Shown here: one piece after another, positions 8,771 through 18,717 of the stretch
Position numbering within the stretch: position 1 is the first letter of the stretch
Layout of the letters: every line of letters begins with the position of its first letter
Assembly (NCBI RefSeq): GCF_019212185.1
Contig: NZ_CP078138.1
Coordinates: 3,330,501 to 3,394,500 of the forward strand
Reading direction: 5' to 3'
Length of the DNA stretch: 64,000 nucleotides
Source: Pseudomonas fluorescens
Lineage (GTDB): Bacteria; Pseudomonadota; Gammaproteobacteria; Pseudomonadales; Pseudomonadaceae
Notes under the pieces: generated by a model
Seen by the model: the letters and a program-made list of their open reading frames with translations, nothing else
The model's database searches: none
Told to the model about the DNA's origin: nothing
Program-made: the position numbers and the translations under genes

Positions 8771-9751
8771 ATGCAATTGGGGATCATTGGACTGGGCCGC
8801 ATGGGCGGCAACATTGCACGGCGCCTGATGCTCAACGGGCATAGCACTGTGGTCTATGACCGCAACACCGCGTTCGTTGACACTCTGGCCAAAGAAGGCG
8901 CTACCGGCGTTGCCGACCTGCCGGCATTGGTTGCCGCCCTCGAGCAGCCGCGCGCGGTCTGGGTGATGTTGCCCGCCGGCGCACCGACCGAAGACACCAT
9001 CGACGCCCTGAGCGAATTGCTCGACGCCGGTGACGTGATCATCGACGGCGGTAACACCTTCTACAAAGACGACATCCGCCGGGCGAAAACCCTCGCCGAA
9101 AAAGGCCTGGTATACATCGACGTCGGTACTTCCGGCGGCGTCTGGGGCCTGGAGCGTGGCTACTGCATGATGATTGGCGGTGATGCCGAGCAGGTGTTGC
9201 GTCTGGACCCGCTGTTTGCCGCACTGGCGCCGGGCATGGGCGATATTCCTCGGACCAAGGATCGGGTCTCCAGCGATGACCGTGCCGAGCGTGGCTACAT
9301 CCATGCCGGCCCAGCCGGTGCCGGGCACTTCGTGAAAATGATTCACAACGGGATCGAATACGGAATGATGCAGGCCTTCGCCGAGGGCTTCGACATTCTC
9401 AAGACCAAATCCTCGGAAATCCTCCCGGAAGATCAGCGCTTCGACCTGAACGTCGCCGACATCGCCGAAGTCTGGCGCCGTGGCAGCGTGGTTTCCTCGT
9501 GGTTGCTCGACCTGACGGCCGACGCCCTGGCCAGCGATCCGAAGCTCGACGGTTTCTCCGGCTCCGTGGCCGACAGCGGTGAAGGTCGCTGGACCATCGA
9601 AGCCGCCATGGAGCAGGCCGTACCGGTGCCGGTATTGTCCAGCTCGCTGTTCTCGCGTTACCGCTCGCGCCAGCAGGGCGCTTACGGTGACAAGATCCTG
9701 TCGGCCATGCGCTTCGGCTTTGGCGGCCACGTCGAGACCCCGAAAAAATGA
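8771..9751 (+). CDS. gnd: 6-phosphogluconate dehydrogenase (decarboxylating), short form
   Basis: Oxidative pentose-phosphate enzyme that converts 6-phosphogluconate to ribulose 5-phosphate, CO2 and a reduced nicotinamide cofactor in the cytosol. At 326 residues it belongs to the short (YqeC/GntZ-like) branch rather than the ~470-residue NADP enzyme; that branch is often NAD-preferring. It shows the Rossmann motif [14 protein letters not shown] at residues 6-19, the sugar-binding [14 protein letters not shown] around 118-131, and the catalytic Lys/Asn segment [16 protein letters not shown] around 182-197. Its last four bases (ATGA) overlap the zwf start, so the two are translationally coupled. 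The ATG at 8771 follows a GGAGC ribosome-binding site. Confidence 0.93.
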   Translation: MQLGIIGLGRMGGNIARRLMLNGHSTVVYDRNTAFVDTLAKEGATGVADLPALVAALEQPRAVWVMLPAGAPTEDTIDALSELLDAGDVIIDGGNTFYKDDIRRAKTLAEKGLVYIDVGTSGGVWGLERGYCMMIGGDAEQVLRLDPLFAALAPGMGDIPRTKDRVSSDDRAERGYIHAGPAGAGHFVKMIHNGIEYGMMQAFAEGFDILKTKSSEILPEDQRFDLNVADIAEVWRRGSVVSSWLLDLTADALASDPKLDGFSGSVADSGEGRWTIEAAMEQAVPVPVLSSSLFSRYRSRQQGAYGDKILSAMRFGFGGHVETPKK

Positions 9752-11268
9752 CCGCGATCCGCAAGAAGTCCAAGGTTCAACCCGCTCCACCGACCACGCT
9801 GTTTCTGTTCGGTGCCCATGGCGACCTGGTCAAGCGCTTGCTGATGCCGGCGCTGTACAACCTCAGTCGCGACGGATTGCTGGGGGACGGCTTGCGGATC
9901 ATTGGCGTTGACCATAACGCCAGCACTGACGGTGAGTTCGCCGGCAAGCTCGAAGCGTTCATTCGCACCGAGGCGGCCAACAAGGTCGGCAACGGCCATG
10001 ATTCCCTGGATCCGGCGCTCTGGGCCCAGCTGGCCAAGGGCATCAGCTATGTCCAGGGCGATTTTCTCGACGACAGCACTTACCAGGCGCTGGCGGCGAG
10101 CATCGCAGCCAGCGGCACCGGCAACGCGGTGTTCTACCTGGCGACAGCGCCGCGCTTCTTCAGTGAAGTGGTGCGCCGGCTCGGTGCCAATGGCTTGCTG
10201 GAGGAGGGCCCCGAGGCCTTCCGCCGGGTAGTGATCGAGAAACCCTTCGGTTCCGACCTGCAGACCGCCGAGGCCTTGAACGCCTGTCTGCTCAAGGTCA
10301 TGTCCGAGAAACAGATCTACCGGATCGACCATTACCTGGGCAAGGAAACCGTGCAGAACATTCTGGTCAGCCGGTTTTCCAACAGCCTGTTCGAAGCCTT
10401 CTGGAACAACCACTACATCGACCACGTGCAGATCACCGCTGCCGAAACCGTTGGCGTGGAAACCCGGGGCAACTTCTACGAACACACCGGCGCCCTGCGG
10501 GACATGGTGCCCAATCACCTGTTCCAGTTGCTGGCCATGGTGGCGATGGAGCCGCCCGCGGCCTTTGGTGCCGATGCGGTGCGTGGCGAAAAGGCCAAGG
10601 TGGTCGGGGCGATCCGCCCGTGGTCGACCGAAGAGGCCCGGGCCAATTCGGTGCGAGGTCAGTACACATCCGGCGAAATTGCCGGCAAACCGGTGGACGG
10701 TTATCGCGATGAACCCAAGGTGGCTGCGGACAGCAGCACGGAAACGTTCGTCGCCTTGAAAGTGATGATCGACAACTGGCGCTGGGTCGGAGTGCCGTTT
10801 TACCTGCGTACGGGCAAGCGCATGAGTGTGCGTGACACCGAAATCGCCATCTGCTTCAAACCTGCGCCCTATGCGCAGTTTCGCGACACCGAAGTCGACG
10901 AGTTGCAACCGACTTACCTGAGAATTCAGATTCAACCCAATGAAGGCATGTGGTTCGACCTGCTGGCCAAGCGCCCAGGCCAGGCTTTGGACATGGCCAA
11001 CATCGAACTGGGCTTTGCCTACAAGGATTTTTTCGAGATGCAGCCCTCGACGGGCTACGAGACGCTGATCTATGACTGCCTGACCGGCGATCAGACCCTG
11101 TTCCAGCGCGCCGACAATATTGAAAACGGTTGGCGCGCGGTGCAACCCTTCCTCGATGCATGGCAGGAAGACGCCAGCGTGCAGTCCTACGCTGCCGGCG
11201 AAGACGGCCCAAGTGCCGCCGACGAGCTGCTGACCCGTGACGGTCGGGCCTGGCATCGCCTGGGTTGA
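9748..11268 (+). CDS. zwf: Glucose-6-phosphate 1-dehydrogenase
   Basis: Oxidises glucose 6-phosphate to 6-phosphogluconolactone. The 506-residue length is usual. The active-site block RIDHYLGKE lies at residues 192-200 with the catalytic His in DHYLGKE, and KPFGSDL lies about 165-171. The nucleotide-binding motif reads [11 protein letters not shown] instead of the common GASGDLTKRKL, so cofactor preference may differ from the main Zwf that Pseudomonas keep beside hexR-pgl-eda. That main locus is not here, so this is probably a second Zwf. It is coupled to gnd by a 4-base overlap, giving both dehydrogenases from one message. A strong bidirectional terminator follows. Absence of pgl nearby is normal for this pair. 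Confidence 0.95.
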   Translation: MTAIRKKSKVQPAPPTTLFLFGAHGDLVKRLLMPALYNLSRDGLLGDGLRIIGVDHNASTDGEFAGKLEAFIRTEAANKVGNGHDSLDPALWAQLAKGISYVQGDFLDDSTYQALAASIAASGTGNAVFYLATAPRFFSEVVRRLGANGLLEEGPEAFRRVVIEKPFGSDLQTAEALNACLLKVMSEKQIYRIDHYLGKETVQNILVSRFSNSLFEAFWNNHYIDHVQITAAETVGVETRGNFYEHTGALRDMVPNHLFQLLAMVAMEPPAAFGADAVRGEKAKVVGAIRPWSTEEARANSVRGQYTSGEIAGKPVDGYRDEPKVAADSSTETFVALKVMIDNWRWVGVPFYLRTGKRMSVRDTEIAICFKPAPYAQFRDTEVDELQPTYLRIQIQPNEGMWFDLLAKRPGQALDMANIELGFAYKDFFEMQPSTGYETLIYDCLTGDQTLFQRADNIENGWRAVQPFLDAWQEDASVQSYAAGEDGPSAADELLTRDGRAWHRLG

Positions 11269-11275
11269 ATCACCC

Positions 11276-11301
11276 AAACCCCGGCGCGAACGCCGGGGTT
11301 T
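11276..11301. terminator. Bidirectional terminator between zwf and nhaB
   Basis: AAACCCCGGCG-CGAA-CGCCGGGGTTT is a perfect 11-bp stem with a CGAA tetraloop, A-rich and T-rich at its ends, lying between two convergent genes. Confidence 0.85.
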
Positions 11302-11306
11302 GTCGT

Positions 11307-12809
11307 TTACAGCCAGTAACTCACCGCGTACCAGCCCAGCACGCCCATGACGCAGGTGTAGGGCAGTGCCATCCAGACCATGCGCCCGTACGACAGGCGA
11401 ATCAGCGGGGCAATGGCCGAGGTCAGCAGGAACAGGAATGCGGCCTGGCCATTCGGAGTCGCAACGCTGGGCAGGTTGGTGCCGGTATTGATGGCGATCG
11501 CCAGGGTCTCGAAATGCTCGCGGCTCATGTGCCCGGCGGCAAACGCCTGCTTGACCTCGGTGATGTAGATCGTCGCGACGAACACGTTATCGCTGATTGC
11601 CGACAACAGGCCGTTGGCAATAAATAACATGCCTGGCTGCTGCTCAGCCGGCAGGGCCAGCACCCACTCGATCAATGGCCGGAACAGTTGCTGGTCGTGA
11701 ATCACCGCGACCACGGCGAAGAAGGTCACCAACAGTGCGGTAAAGGGCATGGCGTCCTTGAATGCGCTGCCGATCCGGTGCTCGTCAGTGATCCCGGTGA
11801 AACTGGCGATCAGCACGATGACCATCAGGCCGATCAGCCCGACTTCGGCGATATGCAAGGCCAGACCGACAATCAGGATCAGCGCCGCCATGCCTTGCAC
11901 CAGCAGCGCCGCTCGTTGCCGGGCGGTGCGTTCGGCATTGTCCTGGGCCGCATAGTCGGCCAGCACGGCGCGCACGTTGTCCGGCAACAGGGTGCCGTAG
12001 CCGAACCAGCGGAGTTTTTCCAACAGCACGCAGGTCACCAGGCCTGCGGCAAACACCGGCAGAGAGACGGGCGCGACCTTGTGGAAAAACTCGGCAAAGT
12101 GCCAGCCCATCTCATGACCGATCAGCAGGTTCTGTGGCTCGCCCACCAGGGTGCAGACACCGCCCAGGGCTGTGCCCACGGCGCCGTGCATCAACAGGCT
12201 GCGCAGGAACGAGCGGAACTGTTCGAGGTCGGCGTGGTGCAATTGCGGCAGGTGCTGGTCATCGCTGAACTCACTGTCCTGACGCGGATCGTTGCCCGAC
12301 GCCACCCGGTGATAAACCGAGTAGAAACCCACGGCCGCACTGATGATCACCGCCGTTACGGTCAACGCATCGAGAAATGCTGAAAGAAACGCCGAGAGAA
12401 AGCAGAACATCAGCGCCAGTAAGGCCTTGGAACGCACCCCCAGCAGTAGCCGGGAAAACAGGAACAGCAGCAGGTCCTTCATGAAGTAAATCCCTGCCAC
12501 CATGAACATCAGCAGCAGGATCACCGGAAAGTTGTGTTGCAGCTCGTCGTACAGCGCCTGGGGCGTGGTCATGCCGAGCAGCAGGGCCTGGATCATCAAC
12601 AGTCCGCCGGGCAGCAGCGGGTAGCATTTGAGGGCCATCGCCAGGGTGTAGATAAACTCGGCCACCAGCAGCCAGCCAGCGGCCACTGGCCCTGCCGTCC
12701 ACAACAGCAGCGGATTGATTATCAGAAAAGCGAGAATGCTCGCCTTGTACCAGCGCGGTGAATGCCCGAGGAAATTATGTGCAAACGCCTGGGCCATTGA
12801 ACCGGACAT
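11307..12809 (-). CDS. nhaB: Na+/H+ antiporter NhaB
   Basis: Inner-membrane antiporter exporting Na+ in exchange for H+, for sodium tolerance and pH homeostasis. At 500 residues with about 12 hydrophobic segments it matches NhaB in length and sequence, from N-terminal [15 protein letters not shown] through [12 protein letters not shown] and [19 protein letters not shown], a segment typical of the family, to [21 protein letters not shown] near the C-terminus. The ATG at 12809 follows AGGAGTCGCCG. It is a single gene, convergent with zwf. Confidence 0.95.
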   Translation of the reverse strand: MSGSMAQAFAHNFLGHSPRWYKASILAFLIINPLLLWTAGPVAAGWLLVAEFIYTLAMALKCYPLLPGGLLMIQALLLGMTTPQALYDELQHNFPVILLLMFMVAGIYFMKDLLLFLFSRLLLGVRSKALLALMFCFLSAFLSAFLDALTVTAVIISAAVGFYSVYHRVASGNDPRQDSEFSDDQHLPQLHHADLEQFRSFLRSLLMHGAVGTALGGVCTLVGEPQNLLIGHEMGWHFAEFFHKVAPVSLPVFAAGLVTCVLLEKLRWFGYGTLLPDNVRAVLADYAAQDNAERTARQRAALLVQGMAALILIVGLALHIAEVGLIGLMVIVLIASFTGITDEHRIGSAFKDAMPFTALLVTFFAVVAVIHDQQLFRPLIEWVLALPAEQQPGMLFIANGLLSAISDNVFVATIYITEVKQAFAAGHMSREHFETLAIAINTGTNLPSVATPNGQAAFLFLLTSAIAPLIRLSYGRMVWMALPYTCVMGVLGWYAVSYWL

Positions 12810-12904
12810 CGGCGACTCCTTTGTTTAAGAAGCGCGCAACTTGCCGTAACACTCGGGGAAGATCAAGTTCTTGAGTTTTATTGCTGTTCATGAGCGCCAG
12901 ACAT

Positions 12905-14203
12905 TTACGCCCGGTAGCGCACCAGCACCGCGCGATAGTGGCCGTCCAGCGAATACCCGGCGACCACAACGCGCTGGCTATCCTGCAGCGCTATCGCCGT
13001 GGCGGTATCCAGGCTGCGGCCCAGGCGCGTGCGGACCCAGCCGTTACCCTCAGCGAACTCCAGGTCCGGGCGGCCATCCGGCAGGTGGCGGGCGAGAATG
13101 AAGTCGGCCTCCACGCCGCCAACGGTTGCTCCCACGCTGTACACGCGGCCATCAGCGCTCGCCGTGGCGGCGGTCCATTGGCTTGGGCTGTGGCCGATAA
13201 TGGTCAGACGCGGCAGCCCGGCATTGCTGCGGCTGTCCGCACGACCATCGCGGCGAACCGTCAATGACAGGCAGTGCATGGGATCGCGACTGCTGCCAAA
13301 ACACAGCAGGTTGCCATTGGCCTGCTCAATCACCTGACTGACCTGGGCGCTGCGTCCATCAATGCTGAAACCGAGAAAACCGTGTTCACCGAAGCGGCCG
13401 TCCAGTTGTCCGTCCGAGTCAAAGCGTGCCAGCAACCCTTGTTGCGGTGTGTCGATGGATCCGGCGACGACAATCGCCCCGTCTTTCTGCACCAGCAAGC
13501 TGGACAGCCAAGTGTTGAGCAATAGATGGCGCACCATCACAAAGCCCCGGCCATTGAACGATGGGTCCAGATCACCTTGCGCAGTCAGGCGAATAACAAT
13601 GCCGACGTGGTCGGAGAATTCGTATTGGTGGTTGGCCAGCAACAGTATCCGCCCGTCGGCCTGCACCTGTACATCACACGCCTCGGCGCCCGGCACACCG
13701 GGCGGCAGCCAGGGATCCCGCACGCCCTGGGACAGATTGCCGGGCAGGCGTACGACCTTGATGCCCTGATCGCAAAAGGACCGGTCCAGGTTGCCGTGCT
13801 GATCAAACAGCGCGAGAGCGGGCAGGGTGCATTGGGGATTTTCATACATGAGGCCGGACAGCAGGATGCGGCCGTCGGCCAATAACTGGATTTTGCCAGC
13901 GGTCGACTCGCAGCCCGGTTCGAATTGCCCTACCAGGCTGCCCCCGGCGGCGAAACTCTGGTCCAGCGAACCGTCCGCCTGCAGACGGGTCAGGCCATAT
14001 TGGCAACCGTGCTCACCCGCGACCTTGGCGGCGACCACCAACCGGCCTTGCTGGTCGACGACGACATCATTGGCCATGCTCCAGAGGCTGCCTGGAAAGT
14101 CGAGCCAGGCTTTGCCATTGCAAGCAAAGGCCGTGTCGAGTTGCCCTGACGCATCAAAGGGGAGACGGAATGCAATGGTGTCGTGGATGGAATGGACTGA
14201 CAT
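12905..14203 (-). CDS. Delta-60 repeat (beta-propeller-like) protein
   Basis: A 432-residue protein of at least six delta-60 type repeats, each containing a G-x-L-D-x-x-F-x-x-x-G signature about 45-65 residues apart (GQLDTAFACNG, GSLDQSFAAGG, GNLDRSFCDQG, GDLDPSFNGRG, GQLDGRFGEHG, GRPDLEFAEGN) alternating with xxDGRILLxG strands. Repeats of this kind usually fold as a propeller. There is no signal peptide, transmembrane segment or catalytic motif. Proteins like it are annotated only by the repeat and no function is established. It is monocistronic and lies 95 bases after nhaB's start, reading in the same direction. Confidence 0.8.
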   Translation of the reverse strand: MSVHSIHDTIAFRLPFDASGQLDTAFACNGKAWLDFPGSLWSMANDVVVDQQGRLVVAAKVAGEHGCQYGLTRLQADGSLDQSFAAGGSLVGQFEPGCESTAGKIQLLADGRILLSGLMYENPQCTLPALALFDQHGNLDRSFCDQGIKVVRLPGNLSQGVRDPWLPPGVPGAEACDVQVQADGRILLLANHQYEFSDHVGIVIRLTAQGDLDPSFNGRGFVMVRHLLLNTWLSSLLVQKDGAIVVAGSIDTPQQGLLARFDSDGQLDGRFGEHGFLGFSIDGRSAQVSQVIEQANGNLLCFGSSRDPMHCLSLTVRRDGRADSRSNAGLPRLTIIGHSPSQWTAATASADGRVYSVGATVGGVEADFILARHLPDGRPDLEFAEGNGWVRTRLGRSLDTATAIALQDSQRVVVAGYSLDGHYRAVLVRYRA

Positions 14204-14400
14204 GACGCTTCTCCTTGCGAGTCGACCAGATCCAGTACCGAGGAGGTGGTTTCACATTGGAGTTATTCAAGCGCTGAATGAAATAGTGCACAACTGTCTG
14301 AAATCACCGACGGTGCGGCGTTATGTGCCAGAACAGTGTCTTTGTAACCCGAAGTTGCAAGTTAAGGTAAAAACAGTCGTTTATTGTTGATGGGCAATAA

Positions 14401-14432
14401 AACAGCGGACCACCGAGCAGTGATCCGCTGTT
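14401..14432 (-). terminator. Terminator of the 87-residue orphan gene
   Basis: AACAGCGGA and TCCGCTGTT form a perfect 9-bp stem. On the minus strand it is followed by TTTTATTG and lies 6 bases after the stop codon of the small gene. Confidence 0.75.
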
Positions 14433-14438
14433 GTTTAC

Positions 14439-14702
14439 TTAGTGCGGCATGGACCAGCCCTGCAACTGATAACCTTTTTCTTTAAGTTCGCTGCGGGCTT
14501 CGTTGAGCAGTTTTTCAAGCTGTGCCGGATCGATGTTGCTGCTGGACAATTGCTTGTCGAGGAGGCGATTACTTGTACGGTCGATAACGGTCAGTGTCAC
14601 CGGGCCGGTGCCGTCCTGTAGCGCCCAGGCTACGCATTGGAAAGGAGTAAATGCGCGGTCGGCAATCAAAAGAGCTTCGTTCATACGGAGCGGAGCGTTC
14701 AT
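14439..14702 (-). CDS. Hypothetical protein, 87 aa
   Basis: I do not recognise a named family. The ATG at 14702 (MNAPLRMNEALL) was preferred over longer versions because the extra N-terminal residues look like non-coding sequence and an AGAGAGAAG precedes this ATG. The protein is soluble and predicted alpha/beta: QCVAWALQDGTGPVTLTVIDRTSNRLL is strand-rich and the C-terminal half (PAQLEKLLNEARSELKEKG) is a helix. A good terminator directly behind it supports a real transcript. Confidence 0.6.
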   Translation of the reverse strand: MNAPLRMNEALLIADRAFTPFQCVAWALQDGTGPVTLTVIDRTSNRLLDKQLSSSNIDPAQLEKLLNEARSELKEKGYQLQGWSMPH

Positions 14703-14908
14703 GGGGTCTTCTCTCTCAAGTGCCCAATCAAGATCTTCGAGGTGCCGGCGGTTGGGCGTACCGTGCGGCGGGTTACTTGTACTGATGCACGCAAGCAGGG
14801 GGCAGGTCACACATATTCCGAATAAATTTCATCTTTCTTTCAAAGTCACTTGAATGGCGGCTAGTTTGAAAGCCTGGTGAAAGGTTGGCCGCCTTTGCCG
14901 TTGATTCT

Positions 14909-14993
14909 TGTGGGAGCGAGCTTGCTCGCGAAAAGAACCATCGGCACCGCGTACTCGTTGAACATCTTCGCGAGCAGGCTCGCTCCCACAGGG
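14909..14993. repeat. REPIN: two REP sequences in inverted orientation
   Basis: TGTGGGAGCGAGCTTGCTCG (14909-14928) and its inverted partner GCGAGCAGGCTCGCTCCCAC (from 14970) flank about 40 bases of spacer, forming a long hairpin typical of P. fluorescens REPINs. The surrounding gap 14703-15158 contains this element, an AT-rich stretch with the presumed promoter of the downstream activator gene, and no convincing ORF. Confidence 0.85.
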
Positions 14994-15158
14994 ATGCCTG
15001 TTGCATAGCAGGCTAAGTAAAGTTCTTATAGCTAAAAGCTCATTAGCCTTATAGTTAAACGATACAAGCCAGTGTCAAGTTCTTGCTAATGTTACACCCA
15101 GGCCTGCCAAACGACTGTTTCTAATAACTTTTCCATAATTTGGCGCCAAGGAACAGTC

Positions 15159-16484
15159 ATGATTGAAACGCCTGCTACGCGACGTCTATTGGTGGTCGAT
15201 CCCTGCGAGGATTGCCATCAGTTGCTGCCAGGATTGCGCGCCATCGGCTGGGATGTCGACAGTTGCAGCCTGGAAAATGCCGGGGACCGCAGCTGCGATG
15301 TGGGGCTCTTGCGATTGCAGCCCTTTCACCTGGAACGTCCCGAAGCGGTCAAGGACATGATCAGCCGCAGCGGCACCGAATGGATTGCCGTGCTCAGCCC
15401 GGAGGTCCTGCGCCTGCAGAAAGTGGGCGACTTCGTTTGCGAATGGTTTTTCGATTTTCACACCTTGCCTTTCGATGTTTCCCGGGTCCAGGTCACCCTG
15501 GGTCGGGCCTTCGGCATGGCGCGTCTGCGTGGCCAGGGCACCATCCATGTCGATCAGCCCGAGCACGAACTGCTGGGTGACAGCAAACCGATTCGCGAGC
15601 TACGCAAGTTGCTGAGCAAACTGGCGCCCACCGAATCCCCGGTGCTGATCCGCGGCGAAAGCGGTACCGGCAAGGAACTGGTGGCGAGAACCCTGCACCG
15701 GCAGTCGCAACGCCACAGCAAACCCTTTGTCGCGATCAATTGCGGGGCGATCCCGGAGCACTTGATCCAGTCCGAGTTGTTCGGCCATGAAAAGGGCGCG
15801 TTTACCGGCGCCCATCAACGCAAGGTCGGGCGTATCGAGGCGGCCAACGGTGGCACCTTGTTTCTCGATGAAATCGGCGATCTGCCGCTGGAACTGCAGG
15901 CCAACCTGCTGCGTTTTCTCCAGGAAAAACACATTGAACGGGTCGGCGGCAGCCAGCCCATTCCGGTGGACGTGCGGGTGCTCGCCGCGACCCACGTCGA
16001 CCTTGAGGCGGCGATTACCGTCAAACGCTTTCGCGAAGACCTGTATTACCGGCTCAACGTGCTGCAGGTGGTGACCGCGCCCCTGCGCGAGCGCCATGGC
16101 GACCTGGCGATGCTGGCCAGCCATTTTTCCCACTTCTACAGCCTGGAAACCGGGCGCCGGCCACGCAGCTTCAGCGAGGATGCGCTGGTGGCCATGGGCA
16201 AGCATGACTGGCCGGGTAACGTCCGCGAACTGGCCAACCGGGTGCGACGTGGCCTGGTGCTGGCCGAGGGCCGGCAGATCGAGGCGCGTGACCTGGGCTT
16301 GCTCAGCCAGCAGGCCGTGGCGGCGCCCATGGGCACCCTCGAAGACTACAAGACCCGCGCCGAACGCCAGGCGTTGTGCGATGTATTGAACCGGCACAGC
16401 GACAACCTCAGTGTCGCCGCCCGGGTACTCGGCGTGTCCCGGCCAACGTTCTACCGATTGCTGCACAAGCACCAGATCCGCTAG
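15159..16484 (+). CDS. Sigma-54-dependent transcriptional activator, VpsR/FleQ-like, linked to fap
   Basis: A 441-residue bacterial enhancer-binding protein. The N-terminal ~130 residues resemble a receiver fold, but the phospho-acceptor position in CDVGLLRLQP is Arg, so it is not a normal phosphorelay target. The AAA+ domain (about 140-375) has Walker A GESGTGKE, the sigma-54 contact loop GAFTGAH, Walker B GGTLFLDEIGD and the arginine-finger region RFREDLYYRLNV. A C-terminal Fis-type helix-turn-helix (NLSVAARVLGVSRPTFYRLL) binds DNA. It is convergent with fapF, and a good sigma-54 promoter lies upstream of fapA, so regulation of the amyloid operon is the obvious inference. VpsR-type proteins can respond to c-di-GMP; this has not been shown for this protein. 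Confidence 0.88.
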   Translation: MIETPATRRLLVVDPCEDCHQLLPGLRAIGWDVDSCSLENAGDRSCDVGLLRLQPFHLERPEAVKDMISRSGTEWIAVLSPEVLRLQKVGDFVCEWFFDFHTLPFDVSRVQVTLGRAFGMARLRGQGTIHVDQPEHELLGDSKPIRELRKLLSKLAPTESPVLIRGESGTGKELVARTLHRQSQRHSKPFVAINCGAIPEHLIQSELFGHEKGAFTGAHQRKVGRIEAANGGTLFLDEIGDLPLELQANLLRFLQEKHIERVGGSQPIPVDVRVLAATHVDLEAAITVKRFREDLYYRLNVLQVVTAPLRERHGDLAMLASHFSHFYSLETGRRPRSFSEDALVAMGKHDWPGNVRELANRVRRGLVLAEGRQIEARDLGLLSQQAVAAPMGTLEDYKTRAERQALCDVLNRHSDNLSVAARVLGVSRPTFYRLLHKHQIR

Positions 16485-16500
16485 GGCGCGGAAAAGTGAA

Positions 16501-16535
16501 AGGCCCGCTGCGAGAGGATCGCAGCGGGCCTTTTG
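16501..16535. terminator. Strong terminator between the activator gene and fapF
   Basis: AGGCCCGCTGCGA and TCGCAGCGGGCCT form a perfect 13-bp stem with a 5-base loop, followed by TTTT on the plus strand and preceded by A-rich sequence for the minus strand. Confidence 0.88.
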
Positions 16536-16549
16536 CTGTGTGAAGCGGG

Positions 16550-17863
16550 TTAGAAGTAGTACGGGAATTTCAGGCTGAAGGTGAAATCCGGGGCGTCGTC
16601 CGTCAAACCAATCGACAGGTTGGGCACGATGGTCAGGTTGTCGCTGGCGGCCACCGTCATGCCAACGTTGAAGTAGCCGGCGTTGGCATCGCTGGAGGTA
16701 ACCGATTGCCAGTCGCCGCCGTCGGCCTTGAGCTTGCTCTTGCGTTGCACCAGGTCGGAGACCGAGAACGACATACTCATTTTTTCGTTCAGGGCAAAGG
16801 CGACACCCGCGCCGATCTGGAAGCTGTCGCCCAGACGAACCTTGCCGGGGGTATCGACGTTGACCGTGGAACTGATGTCATCAAACGATTCCTCCAGGTT
16901 GTGGGTATAGGACAGAGAGCCGAACAGCACGGCCGGGTCGAAGGTCTTGACCAGGGAAATCCCCGGGGTAATCGACCAGACGCCGTTACCGGTGGGCAGG
17001 TCATCCGGGACGAACAGGTTGCTGTTGCTGTCAACCTGGCGCAGCTTGATGCCAAAGGGCTCCTTGCCGGTCGGCGCCTTGACCCGCAGGGTAAACACCG
17101 CATCCGGGGAACTGACCGACTCGTCGAGGAACTTGTAGGCGACACCGAAGTTGACGTCGCCGATGGTCGGATCCTGGGTCACGGTCTCTTCGGAGGTCAC
17201 GTTCGCCGCGCCGCCGGACGCGCCGCCGGACTGGTAAGTCGACTCGCGATAGACCACCGGCACGTTGAGGTCGAACTGCCAGCGATTGTTCAGGTTGTAG
17301 CGGCCAGTGATGTCAAAGGTCCAGTTGTCAGCCTTGATCCGATCCAGGTTGATGTTGCCGAGGAAAATCGAGTCCAGGGCTAGGAAGCCGTTGAGAATCA
17401 GCGTGCGGGTGTCGTAACGGGCGTAAGTCACGCCGGTTTCGAGGCTGAATTTGCCGCCGCCGAAGAAACCGCTGGCCTCGTCATACAGGTTGGACACGCT
17501 TTGTGCCGGCTGGCTGTCATCCGATAGCGATTGGCCGTACGAACTGCCGGTAGCCCCGGCGCCCCCTGCTGCACCCCCCGATGCCGCTGCTGCCCCAGTC
17601 CCCGCAACCTGGGTATTGCCGCGCATGTCGGCAGGTGATTTGGCAAGACGCTTGGGTGGTGGTTCGGCGGGTTGTTCTTCTACCTGTCGGACTCGTTGTT
17701 CCAATACCGCCAGGGCCTTTTGCTGGACTTCGTAGCGTTGCTTCAGCTCCAGGAGTTCTTGTTTTAGGGCCTCTACTGCCGGATCGGGCGCTGCCTGCAC
17801 CAGTGCCGCGGGAAGTAGAGTACTCAGACATACAACCGTGCGAAGTGACACCGATCGATACAT
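16550..17863 (-). CDS. fapF: FapF, outer-membrane exporter of functional amyloid
   Basis: Trimeric outer-membrane beta-barrel through which Fap amyloid subunits leave the cell. Residues 1-24 form a signal peptide (cleavage near VQAAP). A coiled coil follows (about 30-62, [19 protein letters not shown]...), as in the FapF trimerisation domain. A Gly/Ala/Ser-rich linker (about 85-115) leads to roughly 300 residues of alternating amphipathic strands ending SLKFPYYF, with the C-terminal Phe expected of BAM substrates. It is the last gene of fapABCDEF, 46 bases after fapE. Length (437) and order fit the known operon. Confidence 0.93.
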   Translation of the reverse strand: MYRSVSLRTVVCLSTLLPAALVQAAPDPAVEALKQELLELKQRYEVQQKALAVLEQRVRQVEEQPAEPPPKRLAKSPADMRGNTQVAGTGAAAASGGAAGGAGATGSSYGQSLSDDSQPAQSVSNLYDEASGFFGGGKFSLETGVTYARYDTRTLILNGFLALDSIFLGNINLDRIKADNWTFDITGRYNLNNRWQFDLNVPVVYRESTYQSGGASGGAANVTSEETVTQDPTIGDVNFGVAYKFLDESVSSPDAVFTLRVKAPTGKEPFGIKLRQVDSNSNLFVPDDLPTGNGVWSITPGISLVKTFDPAVLFGSLSYTHNLEESFDDISSTVNVDTPGKVRLGDSFQIGAGVAFALNEKMSMSFSVSDLVQRKSKLKADGGDWQSVTSSDANAGYFNVGMTVAASDNLTIVPNLSIGLTDDAPDFTFSLKFPYYF

Positions 17864-17909
17864 GAATCAAGCCGTCCCTTTGAGCCCAATGGTCGAAAGT
17901 CAGCGTAGT

Positions 17910-18671
17910 TCAATATCCCATATTGCGTAGGCCTTTGAGTTGACTCAGGTTGCAATCCAAAGCGCCAGGGCTTGGGCCGTTGTTATTGAGTACCACGTTG
18001 AGCTGAGTCAGGTTGTTCACCATGTTGCTGTCGCCAAGCAGGCGAGTGTTTTGCAGCAAGCCACCCTGAGCAACCTGTTGCAGGGTACTGCCTTGGTTGT
18101 TATTGGCCGCGATGGCCATCTGGATACCGCCACTGTTGGCCGAAATGGCAATGGAACCGGCGGCGTTGCTGGCATTGATGGTGTTACCGGCGGTCAACAC
18201 CTGGCTGCCAGGAGGCGGGGCGAGTGGTGCGGGGGCGCTGGACGCTTCTTTCACGTCAATCGCGACATTGTTGTAGGCGGTGTTGCCGTCGCCGGCGGCG
18301 CGCACGCTTTGCGTAACGCCCTGGGTACTGCTCAGCGCTGCACCGCCATAGATGTTGCCGGTGCCCTGGGATTGCGAGTGTCCTTTGTTACCTGAACCTG
18401 GCTCATTCACGGTCGAGACGTAAAACTGCGGTTTGACCGTGGAAGCCTGAATCTGCATTGAGGTCGACGCCCCAATCATGTCACCGCTGGCGTTGCGCCA
18501 GGTGCTGCTCATGACCACGCCAAAGCTGATGATCCGTCCTGGCATGACATAGCGACCGCGCAACTCGGAGAGCTCCGAGTCCTTGATCTCGATGGGCTTG
18601 AATCCTGCGTGGGCAAGCGTCGGCAAACTCGCAGCCAAGCATGCGGCGACCACCCAATGTGAAGTTTTCAT
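17910..18671 (-). CDS. fapE: FapE, minor amyloid component/export factor
   Basis: Secreted protein of the Fap system, found in mature fibrils in small amounts in studied strains. The signal peptide covers residues 1-22 (AHAGF). The body is rich in Asn, Gln, Ser and Gly with amyloid-like segments (AGNTINASNAAGSIAISANSG and LLQNTRLLGDSNMVNNLTQLNVVLNN). The C-terminus ends in DCNLSQLKGLRNMGY with a single Cys. At 253 residues it has the usual FapE size, and it lies between fapD and fapF. Confidence 0.9.
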   Translation of the reverse strand: MKTSHWVVAACLAASLPTLAHAGFKPIEIKDSELSELRGRYVMPGRIISFGVVMSSTWRNASGDMIGASTSMQIQASTVKPQFYVSTVNEPGSGNKGHSQSQGTGNIYGGAALSSTQGVTQSVRAAGDGNTAYNNVAIDVKEASSAPAPLAPPPGSQVLTAGNTINASNAAGSIAISANSGGIQMAIAANNNQGSTLQQVAQGGLLQNTRLLGDSNMVNNLTQLNVVLNNNGPSPGALDCNLSQLKGLRNMGY

Positions 18672-18717
18672 CTTCGGCTCCTGGAGCGTCCAACTGCTCC
18701 TTTGTTTTTGTGAGCGC

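Noticed and set aside
9682..11277. A 531-codon minus-strand open frame opposite gnd/zwf
   Set aside because: Antisense shadow of the clearly recognised zwf gene; no ribosome-binding site or protein-like motifs.
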